Source: an uncultured Bacillota bacterium (GTDB lineage: Bacteria; Bacillota_I; Bacilli_A; RFN20; CAG-826). Taken from it: a stretch of 24,402 nucleotides of DNA. The translations under genes were made by a program, and so were the position numbers. This document shows, piece after piece, positions 8,116 to 14,070 of the stretch. Below the pieces are notes generated by a model. That model did no database searches. It was not told the DNA's origin and worked only from the letters and a program-made list of their open reading frames with translations. The stretch is taken from assembly GCA_946612055.1 (NCBI GenBank), contig CAMOEH010000104.1:1-24402 (forward strand). The letters are read 5' to 3'. Each line of letters begins with the position of its first letter. Within the stretch, counting starts at the first letter, position 1.

Positions 8116-10026
8116 TTATTTTCGTTTTGGATTAGAACCGATTCCAAGAAGCAAGGAGAAAAGGACCGTCAGCAAGGCAAGGCCAGAATCCCCGATGACA
8201 GAAACCCATAAAGGCAAGGACCAGCTGCCCATGACCGAAGCAACGACGGCCGCGACCATGATCGAGCCTTTGACGATCAAAGAAAGAATGACATTAAACC
8301 GAGCTCGGTTTCTCGTCTTCTTCGCGATATCGATGACTTCAACGACTTTGTTCAAATCGTCATTCATCAAAACGACGTCCGCGTTCGCGATCGCCAAATC
8401 CGAGCCTAGCCCTCCCATCGCGATGCCAACATCGGCCAAAGCCAAAGAAGGCGCATCGTTAATGCCGTCCCCAACATAAGCGATCGAGCCATTTCCCAGT
8501 TTGCTGGAAAGGATTTCTTGCTTTTGCTTTGGAGATAATCCGCCTAAGGCTTCCTCGATGCCGATTTCTTTGGCCAAGGAGGTTACGTTAGATTGGGAAT
8601 CGCCCGATAGAATGACGGGGTGAATTTCTTTTTCTTTCAAAGAAGCGATGACTTGCTTTGCTTCTTGACGAGGGGAGATGCTTAAGCAAAGATGCCCGGC
8701 AATCTGGTTATCGATTTTCAAGCTGACCCAGATTCCGCCTTCCCCTTCTCCTCGCGAAGACAAAGACAATGCACGTCCTTCATAAATCGCATTTACGCCA
8801 ACGCCAGGGATTTCTTGATAATCCTTGATCGCTTCTTCGTTAATCTTCTTCCCATATGCTTGGCGTATCGCCAAAGCAAGCGGGTGGGAGGAATAGGCTT
8901 CTAACGCCGCAGCATAGGCAAGGATCTCTTCTTCCTTCATAGAGGAAACCGATTCGATTTGACACAACTGCAAAGAAGAATCGGTTAACGTTCCTGTTTT
9001 GTCGAAAGCAATCTCTTTGAGGCGATTGAGGTGGTCAAAATAACCAGCCCCTTTCACCAAAATCCCATGCTTTGAGGCTAAGCCCAAACCTGCGAAATAA
9101 GCTAAAGGCACCGAAATGACGATGGCGCAAGGGCAACTGACGACGAGGAAAGATAACGAAGAATGCACCCAATTCCCCCACATGGAAGCATCACCCAAAT
9201 TACCTTGAGACAACCCAATGATTAATGGGGGCAGCACGGCAATCAAGAGGGCTAAGCAAAACACGATAGGCGTATAGACACGGGAGAAGCGCGTAATGAA
9301 GCGGACGGCTTTCGATTTCTTTTCGACGCCGCTTTCGATCATCACCATCAATTGGGCAACCGTGGAATCGGCATATTCCTTGCTGACTTGGACATGCAAA
9401 GATCCTTCTTTAAGAAGCGTTCCCGCATACACGTCGGCCCCGTTTTTCTTTTGGATGGGCAAAGATTCGCCAGTCAATGAGCTCTCATCAACGGATGCTT
9501 CTCCCTGAATAACAACGCCATCGCAAAGGATCTTTTCTCCGGCTCCAAAAATGACAACATCGCCGATTTGAAGTTCTTCGGGTTTTTTCCAAACCGAATT
9601 GCCATCAACATAGACACGTGCCTTTTCTTCTCGTAGATCGATCGCCTTCAAGATGGCTTCTTTCGATTTATCCGCCGCCAAATCTTCCAGCACTTCTCCA
9701 ACTTGATAAAGCAAGATGACCAAGACGGCTTCTAAGAATTCATTCTCCCCGAAAGCGCGTAAAGCAAAAGCTCCGATGGAAGCCAATATCATCAAGATGT
9801 TTTCATCGAAAAAGACATGTTCTTTGAAGATATTTTTGATGGCTTTGATGACAATATCGTAGCTGATGATTGCCCAAGCAACCGCCATGATGGCAACGTT
9901 GCCCCAAAGGGCAACGACATCCTCTTTCCATAGGAAACGCCCAAGCAAGGCCAAGGTCAAAGAAACGACGATGCGGATGCCTAAAATGAGATATTCCTTT
10001 TTGCCACGTTCTTCCTCTTCTTCCAT
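8116..10026 (-). CDS. cadA: Zn/Cd/Pb-exporting P1B-type ATPase
   Basis: This is an inner-membrane heavy-metal efflux pump of 636 residues. Visible features are two N-terminal membrane-helix pairs, the T-G-E-S actuator loop (185-188), the metal-binding S-C-P-C-A motif in the membrane (298-300), the phosphorylation site D-K-T-G-T (Asp342), the P1B-specific H-P dipeptide (381-382), the hinge G-D-G-I-N-D-A-P (519-526), and Asp613 in the last helix pair, where ZntA has its metal-coordinating Asp. CPC plus that Asp argues for divalent Zn/Cd/Pb rather than Cu. There is no N-terminal CxxC metal-binding domain; instead it begins with a run of five Glu. It starts 3 bases after the regulator gene's stop, with GAGGAA inside the regulator's last codons as ribosome site. 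Confidence 0.93.
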   Translation of the reverse strand: MEEEEERGKKEYLILGIRIVVSLTLALLGRFLWKEDVVALWGNVAIMAVAWAIISYDIVIKAIKNIFKEHVFFDENILMILASIGAFALRAFGENEFLEAVLVILLYQVGEVLEDLAADKSKEAILKAIDLREEKARVYVDGNSVWKKPEELQIGDVVIFGAGEKILCDGVVIQGEASVDESSLTGESLPIQKKNGADVYAGTLLKEGSLHVQVSKEYADSTVAQLMVMIESGVEKKSKAVRFITRFSRVYTPIVFCLALLIAVLPPLIIGLSQGNLGDASMWGNWVHSSLSFLVVSCPCAIVISVPLAYFAGLGLASKHGILVKGAGYFDHLNRLKEIAFDKTGTLTDSSLQLCQIESVSSMKEEEILAYAAALEAYSSHPLALAIRQAYGKKINEEAIKDYQEIPGVGVNAIYEGRALSLSSRGEGEGGIWVSLKIDNQIAGHLCLSISPRQEAKQVIASLKEKEIHPVILSGDSQSNVTSLAKEIGIEEALGGLSPKQKQEILSSKLGNGSIAYVGDGINDAPSLALADVGIAMGGLGSDLAIANADVVLMNDDLNKVVEVIDIAKKTRNRARFNVILSLIVKGSIMVAAVVASVMGSWSLPLWVSVIGDSGLALLTVLFSLLLGIGSNPKRK

Positions 10027-10029
10027 GGT

Positions 10030-10326
10030 TTATTCCTCGCAGACGTGCTCATGGACGATATTCAATAAAGCATTCACGTGTTCGTCGGCAAGCGCGTAAT
10101 AGACCCTCGTCCCTTCTTTTCGAGTCGAGACGAGATTGGCTTTTCTTAAAACTTGGAGCTGATGCGAAACCAAAGATTGGGAAGCCCCTACTTCGACAAC
10201 GATCTCGGAAACTGATTTCTCTTCTTCCGCGATGCAATAAAGGATTTTTAAGCGCGTGAAATCGGAAGCAATGTTCAGCAAGCTTTCCATTTTATCGATG
10301 ATGGAATCTTCGGGAATCAAGGCCAT
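10030..10326 (-). CDS. ArsR/SmtB-family metal-responsive repressor
   Basis: This is a 98-residue winged-helix repressor. The recognition helix region reads V-G-A-S-Q-S-L-V-S-H-Q-L-Q-V-L (46-60), followed by the wing K-E-G-T-R-V-Y-Y-A-L. The C-terminal helix carries Asp81, His83, His94 and Glu97, exactly the D-x-H-x10-H-x2-E spacing of the alpha-5 zinc site of SmtB (CzrA has His at the last position). The Cys pair of the CadC alpha-3N site is absent, so a Zn/Co sensor is more likely than a Cd/Pb sensor. I start at M-A-L-I-P (10326), 7 bases after GAGGAG, rather than the ATG five codons upstream. It is cotranscribed with the pump and should repress its own promoter, which carries two palindromes. 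Confidence 0.9.
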   Translation of the reverse strand: MALIPEDSIIDKMESLLNIASDFTRLKILYCIAEEEKSVSEIVVEVGASQSLVSHQLQVLRKANLVSTRKEGTRVYYALADEHVNALLNIVHEHVCEE

Positions 10327-10340
10327 AACACATCTCCTCA

Positions 10341-10360
10341 ATATGAACGTTTATTCATAT
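10341..10360. promoter_or_regulatory. Operator 1 of the ArsR-type regulator
   Basis: A perfect inverted repeat ATATGAA-6 bases-TTCATAT lies directly downstream of the -10 box of the regulator promoter, over the expected start site. The TATGAAC/TTCATA type of half-site is that known for SmtB/CzrA-family repressors. It matches the second palindrome 46 bases away. Confidence 0.8.
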
Positions 10361-10370
10361 TTCGAGAATC

Positions 10371-10398
10371 ATTATATCCTTGTCGCGTTTGGAAGCAA
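10371..10398 (-). promoter_or_regulatory. Promoter of the regulator-pump operon
   Basis: On the minus strand, TTGCTT (10398-10393) and a perfect TATAAT (10376-10371) lie 16 bases apart. Transcription should start near 10364, giving a short leader with a GAGGAG ribosome site. The promoter is bracketed by two regulator palindromes. Confidence 0.78.
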
Positions 10399-10405
10399 GA
10401 AAAAT

Positions 10406-10421
10406 ATGAACAATCGTTCAT
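10406..10421. promoter_or_regulatory. Operator 2 of the ArsR-type regulator
   Basis: A perfect inverted repeat ATGAAC-AATC-GTTCAT lies just upstream of the -35 of the regulator promoter, between it and the divergent unknown gene. It shares the ATGAAC half-site with operator 1 and could also affect the plus-strand gene starting at 10467. Confidence 0.72.
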
Positions 10422-10454
10422 TTATCTTTCTCGCCAAGCCTATCGATTATCGGG

Positions 10455-10460
10455 TATAGT
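10455..10460 (+). promoter_or_regulatory. -10 box of the unknown plus-strand gene (leaderless arrangement)
   Basis: TATAGT lies 6 bases (ATCCCC) before the ATG at 10467, so the mRNA should begin at or next to the start codon. No recognisable -35 box or ribosome site is present. The arrangement closely resembles that before cysS (TATGAT-ATCGCC-ATG). Confidence 0.55.
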
Positions 10461-10466
10461 ATCCCC

Positions 10467-11063
10467 ATGAAACACGCTGTAATGCTATTTGAAGAACTCC
10501 TCGATGCCGAGGAATATGTCATCCGTTCTTACCTTCGTTTGCCAAGCCAAAAGAAAACGCAGCAGAACGCCATGTCCATCTGCGCCGCTGCGTCTTTTCT
10601 TTTCGATCGGCAATTCGCGAAAGAAGATGCTGGCAAGGATTTAACTCAGCTTGCCTATGAACAAATCGGCAAGGAATTCGATGCGAAATCGCTATCTTCC
10701 TATGCGACCAAAATCCGCCTTGCCATGAGTGGCCCCAACTTCTCCTTAGGAGGAACGCCGATCCGCGATTACTGGAAATGGATTGGCGAAGAAGTCCCCG
10801 AAGTCAAAGAAGCCATCAAAGACGAAGAGGGCCTACTTGCTTTAGCAACGATCGACGAACTCGCCTCATTATTAAGTGAGGACTATCATGACGTTCCCTC
10901 TCTTCGTATCTCGGAATATCTCTTCCTCAATTTGACCGTTTGCTTTTTTGATGCTTATCGCCGCCTATATGGCAACGAAAAGTTCCGTCAAAAAGCCAGT
11001 TTCCCTTATTTCCAAGATGTTGAAAAGGAATTTGAGAACATCCGAAAAGATATCGTGGATTAA
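10467..11063 (+). CDS. Unknown 198-residue helical protein
   Basis: I do not recognise the family. The product looks cytosolic and mostly alpha-helical, with no signal peptide or membrane segment. It is rich in Glu/Lys/Leu and Phe/Tyr, with a central S-G-P-N-F-S-L-G-G-T-P-I-R-D-Y-W-K-W stretch near residues 89-106 that looks like a loop between two helical parts. Coding is supported by codon use like the neighbours, an open frame bounded by a clean TAA, and a -10 box just upstream. There is no Shine-Dalgarno sequence, so I infer a leaderless transcript; a second ATG five codons in has none either. It is divergent from the metal-efflux operon and shares with it a region containing a regulator palindrome, so metal-dependent expression is possible but unproven. 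Confidence 0.75.
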   Translation: MKHAVMLFEELLDAEEYVIRSYLRLPSQKKTQQNAMSICAAASFLFDRQFAKEDAGKDLTQLAYEQIGKEFDAKSLSSYATKIRLAMSGPNFSLGGTPIRDYWKWIGEEVPEVKEAIKDEEGLLALATIDELASLLSEDYHDVPSLRISEYLFLNLTVCFFDAYRRLYGNEKFRQKASFPYFQDVEKEFENIRKDIVD

Positions 11064-11121
11064 ATTAGAAGCTTACTTATCAGAGAACAGACAATAATCG
11101 CGCCGATCAAGGGTGATATTC

Positions 11122-11142
11122 TTCTCCCTCATAAAGGGAGAA
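11122..11142. repeat. Hairpin between the unknown gene and the weak ORF
   Basis: A perfect 8-base stem TTCTCCCT/AGGGAGAA closes a 5-base loop. There is no T-run on either side, so it is a poor intrinsic terminator. It lies in the 120-base gap where two convergent units end. The 3' arm could alternatively pair with GCGTTCCC at about 11162-11169. Confidence 0.4.
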
Positions 11143-11183
11143 CGCGCAACTGTGGAAGGGGGCGTTCCCTTGTTCTGGACTAA

Positions 11184-11576
11184 TTATGTGCAGTCAGAAT
11201 AATCGCCATACCAAGAAATCGTGATTGAACGGTTTGAAGACCGTGTAAGACGGAATGAAATCCTGTCGTCAACGCTTCCTTCTAAAGGTTCAACGCGAAT
11301 TGTTATGCGGTAGCCACCATCCCACCAATCGCACAGACCTTCACCCACTCCGTAACCCTGATATCCATATCCCTTAGGACGGAAAATGGTGGAAGAAAAA
11401 TCGCAATTTAGAAAGCGAAAACCAATGCCATGCAGCCATGTGCTCACAAAGCCGGGCTCATACTTAACGAAATCTTTTTTCACTTTTTCCACAAGCAATA
11501 TCGTGTCGGAATTAAAAGGGGAAGATTCGGGAGCGGATTGAAGATGGTATTCGCCTATTTCAGGGGCTTTTGGCAA
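11184..11576 (-). CDS. Weak 130-residue ORF without ATG, possible gene remnant
   Basis: The open frame is bounded by TAA at 11184, but its only early start is TTG at 11576, with no ribosome site. It contains no internal Met. The predicted protein has W-L-H-G-I-G-F-R-F and a Gly/Tyr/Trp-rich middle (G-Y-G-Y-Q-G-Y-G-V-G-E-G...W-W-D-G-G-Y) followed by beta-like strands, which looks like real protein sequence rather than random frame. It begins a few bases after the nusG terminator, so it would need its own promoter, and I see none. The best reading is the C-terminal remnant of a gene truncated when this insert formed between nusG and rplK. I do not recognise a family. Confidence 0.35.
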   Translation of the reverse strand: MPKAPEIGEYHLQSAPESSPFNSDTILLVEKVKKDFVKYEPGFVSTWLHGIGFRFLNCDFSSTIFRPKGYGYQGYGVGEGLCDWWDGGYRITIRVEPLEGSVDDRISFRLTRSSNRSITISWYGDYSDCT

Positions 11577-11585
11577 AACATTTAC

Positions 11586-11620
11586 AAAAAGAAAACTCCG
11601 CCCTCGATTTGAAGGCGGAG
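11586..11620 (-). terminator. Intrinsic terminator of the rpmG-secE-nusG unit
   Basis: On the minus strand CTCCGCCTTC pairs with GAGGGCGGAG (10 pairs, one G-U) around a 5-base loop, followed by TTTTCTTTTT. It lies 16 bases after the TAA of the KOW segment. It ends the unit here, so rplK needs its own promoter, which is present at 8025-8053. Confidence 0.9.
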
Positions 11621-11636
11621 AAACGTAGTAATTTTC

Positions 11637-11813
11637 TTAGATTTTTTCGATGGCACCGAAATCGACATCGACGGGCGTCGGTCTGCCGAAGAAGATGGTT
11701 TCGACGCGGCAGGCTCCGGTTGCTTTGTCGATCGAGACAATCGTTCCTTCGGTTCCTTCCAAAGGCCCATGAATGACCTTAACGCGATCCCCAACGGAAT
11801 TACGGTCATACAT
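11637..11813 (-). CDS. nusG: NusG KOW domain, separated from its NGN domain by an in-frame TAG
   Basis: These 58 residues form a complete NusG C-terminal KOW domain: S-V-G-D-R-V-K-V-I-H-G-P-L-E-G-T-E-G-T-I near the start and R-V-E-T-I-F-F-G-R-P-T-P-V-D-V at 36-50. In NusG this domain binds ribosomal protein S10 or Rho. It is in the same frame as the upstream NGN segment and is separated only by TAG at 11814-11816. The next codon is ATG, so it could be made separately by termination-reinitiation. No real ribosome site precedes that ATG (only GAAGAA). The frame ends in TAA, 16 bases before the terminator. Readthrough, separate expression or a sequencing error are all possible; the coding sequence itself shows no decay. 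Confidence 0.85.
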   Translation of the reverse strand: MYDRNSVGDRVKVIHGPLEGTEGTIVSIDKATGACRVETIFFGRPTPVDVDFGAIEKI

Positions 11814-12200
11814 CTATTCTTCAACCATGCCCATTCTCTTCAAGACGGGTTCGATGGCTTCACGGGTGATCGGGGTCGGCTTTTGTCCACCACCGCTAGA
11901 ACCGACGATACCAGTAACCCCTGGAGTATTACGGACGATATACCAAGATTGGTCCGTCATGATCATTTCGACAAAGATGTAACGGGGGAAGAGGTTCTCG
12001 ACTTTCATCTTGCCAGTAGGAAGGCCATTGTCGTCTTTCTCTTCGACTTCTTGCTCGGCGACGATGATGCGGAAAATATAATCCTGCATGTTCATCGTCT
12101 CGATGCGTTTCTTTAGATTTTCGGCAGTTCTTTTTTCGTGTTTGGAATAGGTGGTGACGATATACCACTGCTTGTCGCCAAGCTGTTGAGCGTTAGACAT
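11814..12200 (-). CDS. nusG: Transcription factor NusG, NGN domain (ends at an in-frame TAG)
   Basis: NusG binds RNA polymerase and modulates pausing and coupling to ribosomes or Rho. This 128-residue part is the N-terminal NGN domain: Q-W-Y-I-V-T-T-Y-S-K-H-E near residue 11, N-L-F-P-R-Y-I-F-V-E-M near 69, then S-W-Y-I-V-R-N-T-P-G-V-T-G-I-V-G-S-S-G-G-G and K-R-M-G-M. The start has GGAGG 9 bases upstream, overlapping the end of secE. Translation stops at TAG after M-V-E-E, precisely in the interdomain linker, and the KOW domain continues in the same frame. Without that codon the protein would be about 187 residues, normal for NusG. A free NGN domain can bind polymerase but would lack the S10/Rho partner domain. 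Confidence 0.93.
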   Translation of the reverse strand: MSNAQQLGDKQWYIVTTYSKHEKRTAENLKKRIETMNMQDYIFRIIVAEQEVEEKDDNGLPTGKMKVENLFPRYIFVEMIMTDQSWYIVRNTPGVTGIVGSSGGGQKPTPITREAIEPVLKRMGMVEE

Positions 12201-12202
12201 GA

Positions 12203-12397
12203 TTACTTGCCTCCAAAAGCGTTTTTGAGTTGGTTGATAAGGCTGCCGGCGGTCAAGTCCTCAAGTGAGAGGAAAAGCGCAACGAACGCCGCGATGACGA
12301 TAACGACGATGATCGTGGGAACGAGCTGTTCTCTTTTGGGCCAGCGGACGCGCTTGCCTTCTTTCACGACTTCTTTCGTGTATTTGACTGGATCCAT
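12203..12397 (-). CDS. secE: Preprotein translocase subunit SecE
   Basis: This is a 64-residue, single-span SecE, the clamp of the SecYEG channel. It has the conserved amphipathic segment E-G-K-R-V-R-W-P-K-R-E-Q-L before a transmembrane helix at about residues 27-46. The size matches the short form of Firmicutes. GGAGG lies 6 bases before the ATG, and the gene's stop lies within the ribosome-site region of nusG. The rpmG-secE-nusG order is the classical one. Confidence 0.95.
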   Translation of the reverse strand: MDPVKYTKEVVKEGKRVRWPKREQLVPTIIVVIVIAAFVALFLSLEDLTAGSLINQLKNAFGGK

Positions 12398-12411
12398 AGT
12401 TTTCCTCCGTC

Positions 12412-12561
12412 TTATTTGCTTTCCTTATGCAGCGTATGCTTGCCGCAATGGGGGCAGAACTTGCTGAGCTCGAGTCGGCGTGGGTCGTCTTTCCGCTTCA
12501 TCATCGTGTAATTGCGGCTTAGACATTCAGAGCAAATCAAAAAAACCTTTTCCCTACCCAT
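12412..12561 (-). CDS. rpmG: Ribosomal protein L33 (zinc-ribbon form)
   Basis: This is a 49-residue L33 with both zinc-binding pairs, C-S-E-C and C-P-H-C, followed by the usual G-K-H-T-L-H-K-E end. I start at M-G-R-E-K-V (12561): the in-frame ATGs further upstream lie at or before the -10 box of the promoter and cannot be translated from it. The ribosome site is modest (AGGA, 8 bases upstream). It is the first gene of the rpmG-secE-nusG unit. Being the Zn-containing paralogue type, it can be a zinc reservoir; a zinc-free paralogue, if any, is not in this window. Confidence 0.93.
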   Translation of the reverse strand: MGREKVFLICSECLSRNYTMMKRKDDPRRLELSKFCPHCGKHTLHKESK

Positions 12562-12589
12562 TACCTTATTCCTGATTTTCAGCGTGTAA

Positions 12590-12618
12590 ATCATAGGGCC
12601 GGCCAATGGCTTTGTCAA
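12590..12618 (-). promoter_or_regulatory. rpmG-secE-nusG promoter
   Basis: On the minus strand, a perfect TTGACA (12618-12613) and TATGAT (12595-12590) are separated by 17 bases. This is the closest to consensus in the window. Start near 12583 gives a leader of about 22 bases. It lies in the gap after the sigma-factor gene. Confidence 0.88.
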
Positions 12619-12636
12619 TAACGCATAAGCGCGTTG

Positions 12637-13287
12637 TTAAAATTTGCCGCCACCGCTATCCCCGAATGCTTTCAAAAGGATTTCGTTTGCCCATTTTCGG
12701 AACTTTTCATATTGGAAACGAACTTTCTTTTCGTTAAGGCCAAGGCTGCGGCAAGCAGAGGAAATGCTATGGCCTTGAATGACCAAAGAAGCGATATCCA
12801 AAACCCGTGGCTCGATTTCTTTGGGCAAATCGCCAAGCCTCCTCAAGGTATCGGCATATTCTAGAAAGATCGCTGGATCGTCCCGATAATCTCTTCCGCT
12901 AATAATGTCATGAAGGCAAACCGTTTCGCTGCCGAATTCGCGTTCTTGATCCAAAGAAAGCAATTGAAAACGTTCACGCTCCTCCTGTTTTTTCCTTAGT
13001 TCTTTGAAAACTTCGTTTCTAAGTATGGTCCGGAAGAAGGAAGAGAATTTCCCTTTCCCAAATCGATACCCGCCTTCGGCCAACAAAAAGGAACGGAAGA
13101 AAACTTCATTCCGTTCCCATTCATCCAAAAGGAAAAAACAATCAGGACATGCCTTAGAAAAATGGACGTGGCGATACCGGAATTGCCTCGTTACGAATTC
13201 GTCGCGATAACGGATCTCGCCCATTCGCGAAAACAAAAGCAACTGCTCGTCAGAAAGCGTCGAATCACTCTTTTTCTTTCTTGTCAT
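12637..13287 (-). CDS. Divergent sigma-70-family factor at the sigH locus
   Basis: This is a 216-residue protein between rlmB and rpmG, the position of sigH in Bacillus. The segment G-K-F-S-S-F-F-R-T-I-L-R-N-E-V-F-K-E-L-R (about 77-96) resembles sigma region 2.3-2.4 of SigH-like factors. The C-terminal part (about 165-205) has a region-4-like helix-turn-helix, I-Q-G-H-S-I-S-S-A-C-R-S-L-G-L-N-E-K-K-V. The usual core-binding D-I-V-Q-E block of region 2.2 is not recognisable; in its place is a Cys/Phe/Trp-containing stretch (S-K-A-C-P-D-C-F-F-L-L-D-E-W). It is thus either a fast-evolving sigma factor or a relative with altered function. AGGAGG lies 7 bases before the ATG but is sequestered in a small hairpin. 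Confidence 0.72.
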   Translation of the reverse strand: MTRKKKSDSTLSDEQLLLFSRMGEIRYRDEFVTRQFRYRHVHFSKACPDCFFLLDEWERNEVFFRSFLLAEGGYRFGKGKFSSFFRTILRNEVFKELRKKQEERERFQLLSLDQEREFGSETVCLHDIISGRDYRDDPAIFLEYADTLRRLGDLPKEIEPRVLDIASLVIQGHSISSACRSLGLNEKKVRFQYEKFRKWANEILLKAFGDSGGGKF

Positions 13288-13294
13288 GGCGAGG

Positions 13295-13309
13295 CCTCCT
13301 AGCAGGAGG
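13295..13309 (-). promoter_or_regulatory. Hairpin masking the ribosome site of the sigma-factor gene
   Basis: On the minus strand CCTCCT-GCT-AGGAGG forms a perfect 6-base stem with a 3-base loop. The 3' arm is the AGGAGG Shine-Dalgarno of the sigma gene and the 5' arm is its exact complement. The rlmB stop is only 9 bases upstream, so terminating ribosomes could open the stem and couple the two genes. Confidence 0.7.
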
Positions 13310-13318
13310 TCGCGCGAA

Positions 13319-14065
13319 TTATTTTTGCCCTAGTCGAACCAAGGAGAGCAAAATCCCCGCGGAAACGGAGGCGTTAAGCGAATTGACGTGCCCTCTCATT
13401 GGGATTTTGACGATGAAATCGCTATGTTCGAGGACGAGGCGGGAGATGCCAAATCCTTCGCTTCCAACGACGAGGACGATCGGGCCGCGATAATCCACTT
13501 CGCTAGCCTCCATTTTGGCTTCTCCATCGCTAGAAACGATCCAAAACCCTTCTTTTTTTAGACGTTCGATGGCATTGGTAAGGTTGCTGACATAGCTGAC
13601 TTTGACGTAATTAATCGCCCCCGTAGAAACGCGAGCAACGGTGGAATTTAAACCCACCTCCCCCTTCTTTTTCAAAATGACGCCATCGACGCCGAAAGCG
13701 TCGCAGCTGCGGAGAATGGCTCCGAGATTATGGGGGTCTTCGATGCCGTCTAGCATCAACAAGAGAGGGTTTTCTTTCCCTTTGATGTCGCGGAGGATTT
13801 CTTCAAGTGGCACGTCTTCGTAGCCTTTGCAAATAGCCACGAACCCTTGGTGGGAAGAGTTCTTCGCCAAGCGGGTCAATTCGCTTTCCTGGACGAAATC
13901 GACGGGGGTGTTCGCATCTTTAGCAAGTTGATTTAAGGGGTCTTTGCTTTGCTTGAAACCAATGACGACCTTTTTTGCCCTGCCCGAAAGGATGCATTCG
14001 CGGACGGCATTCCTGCCATAAACGATTATCGTGGAATCACCATGTTTGGATTTGTCAGGTTTCAT
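13319..14065 (-). CDS. rlmB: 23S rRNA 2'-O-methyltransferase, TrmH/SpoU family
   Basis: This is a 248-residue SPOUT-class methyltransferase. The N-terminal L30e-like substrate-binding domain starts at Y-G-R-N-A-V-R-E near residue 16. The three SPOUT motifs follow: N-L-G-A-I-L-R-S-C-D-A-F-G (~113), I-V-L-V-V-G-S-E-G-F-G-I-S (~196) and S-L-N-A-S-V-S-A-G-I-L-L (~229). It makes a 2'-O-methylation in 23S rRNA, by analogy with RlmB (G2251 in E. coli). It sits in the B. subtilis yacO position, after cysS (5-base gap). The local ribosome site is poor, so translation is probably coupled to cysS. The target nucleotide is inferred from family. Confidence 0.9.
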   Translation of the reverse strand: MKPDKSKHGDSTIIVYGRNAVRECILSGRAKKVVIGFKQSKDPLNQLAKDANTPVDFVQESELTRLAKNSSHQGFVAICKGYEDVPLEEILRDIKGKENPLLLMLDGIEDPHNLGAILRSCDAFGVDGVILKKKGEVGLNSTVARVSTGAINYVKVSYVSNLTNAIERLKKEGFWIVSSDGEAKMEASEVDYRGPIVLVVGSEGFGISRLVLEHSDFIVKIPMRGHVNSLNASVSAGILLSLVRLGQK

Positions 14066-14070
14066 AACAA

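Noticed and set aside
11814..11816. General TAG reassignment to an amino acid
   Set aside because: TAG ends the hydrogenase gene at the expected place; reading through would fuse it to the HAD phosphatase in frame. The other TAG, in rpoC, lies in sequence that looks corrupted.
11582..11824. NusG disrupted by a frameshift
   Set aside because: Translation shows NGN and KOW in the same frame with only one stop codon between them; the 80-codon frame here is an out-of-phase shadow.
12412..12618. Longer L33 start at 12618 or 12594
   Set aside because: Both codons lie at or upstream of the -10 box of the TTGACA-17-TATGAT promoter; the family start is at 12561.
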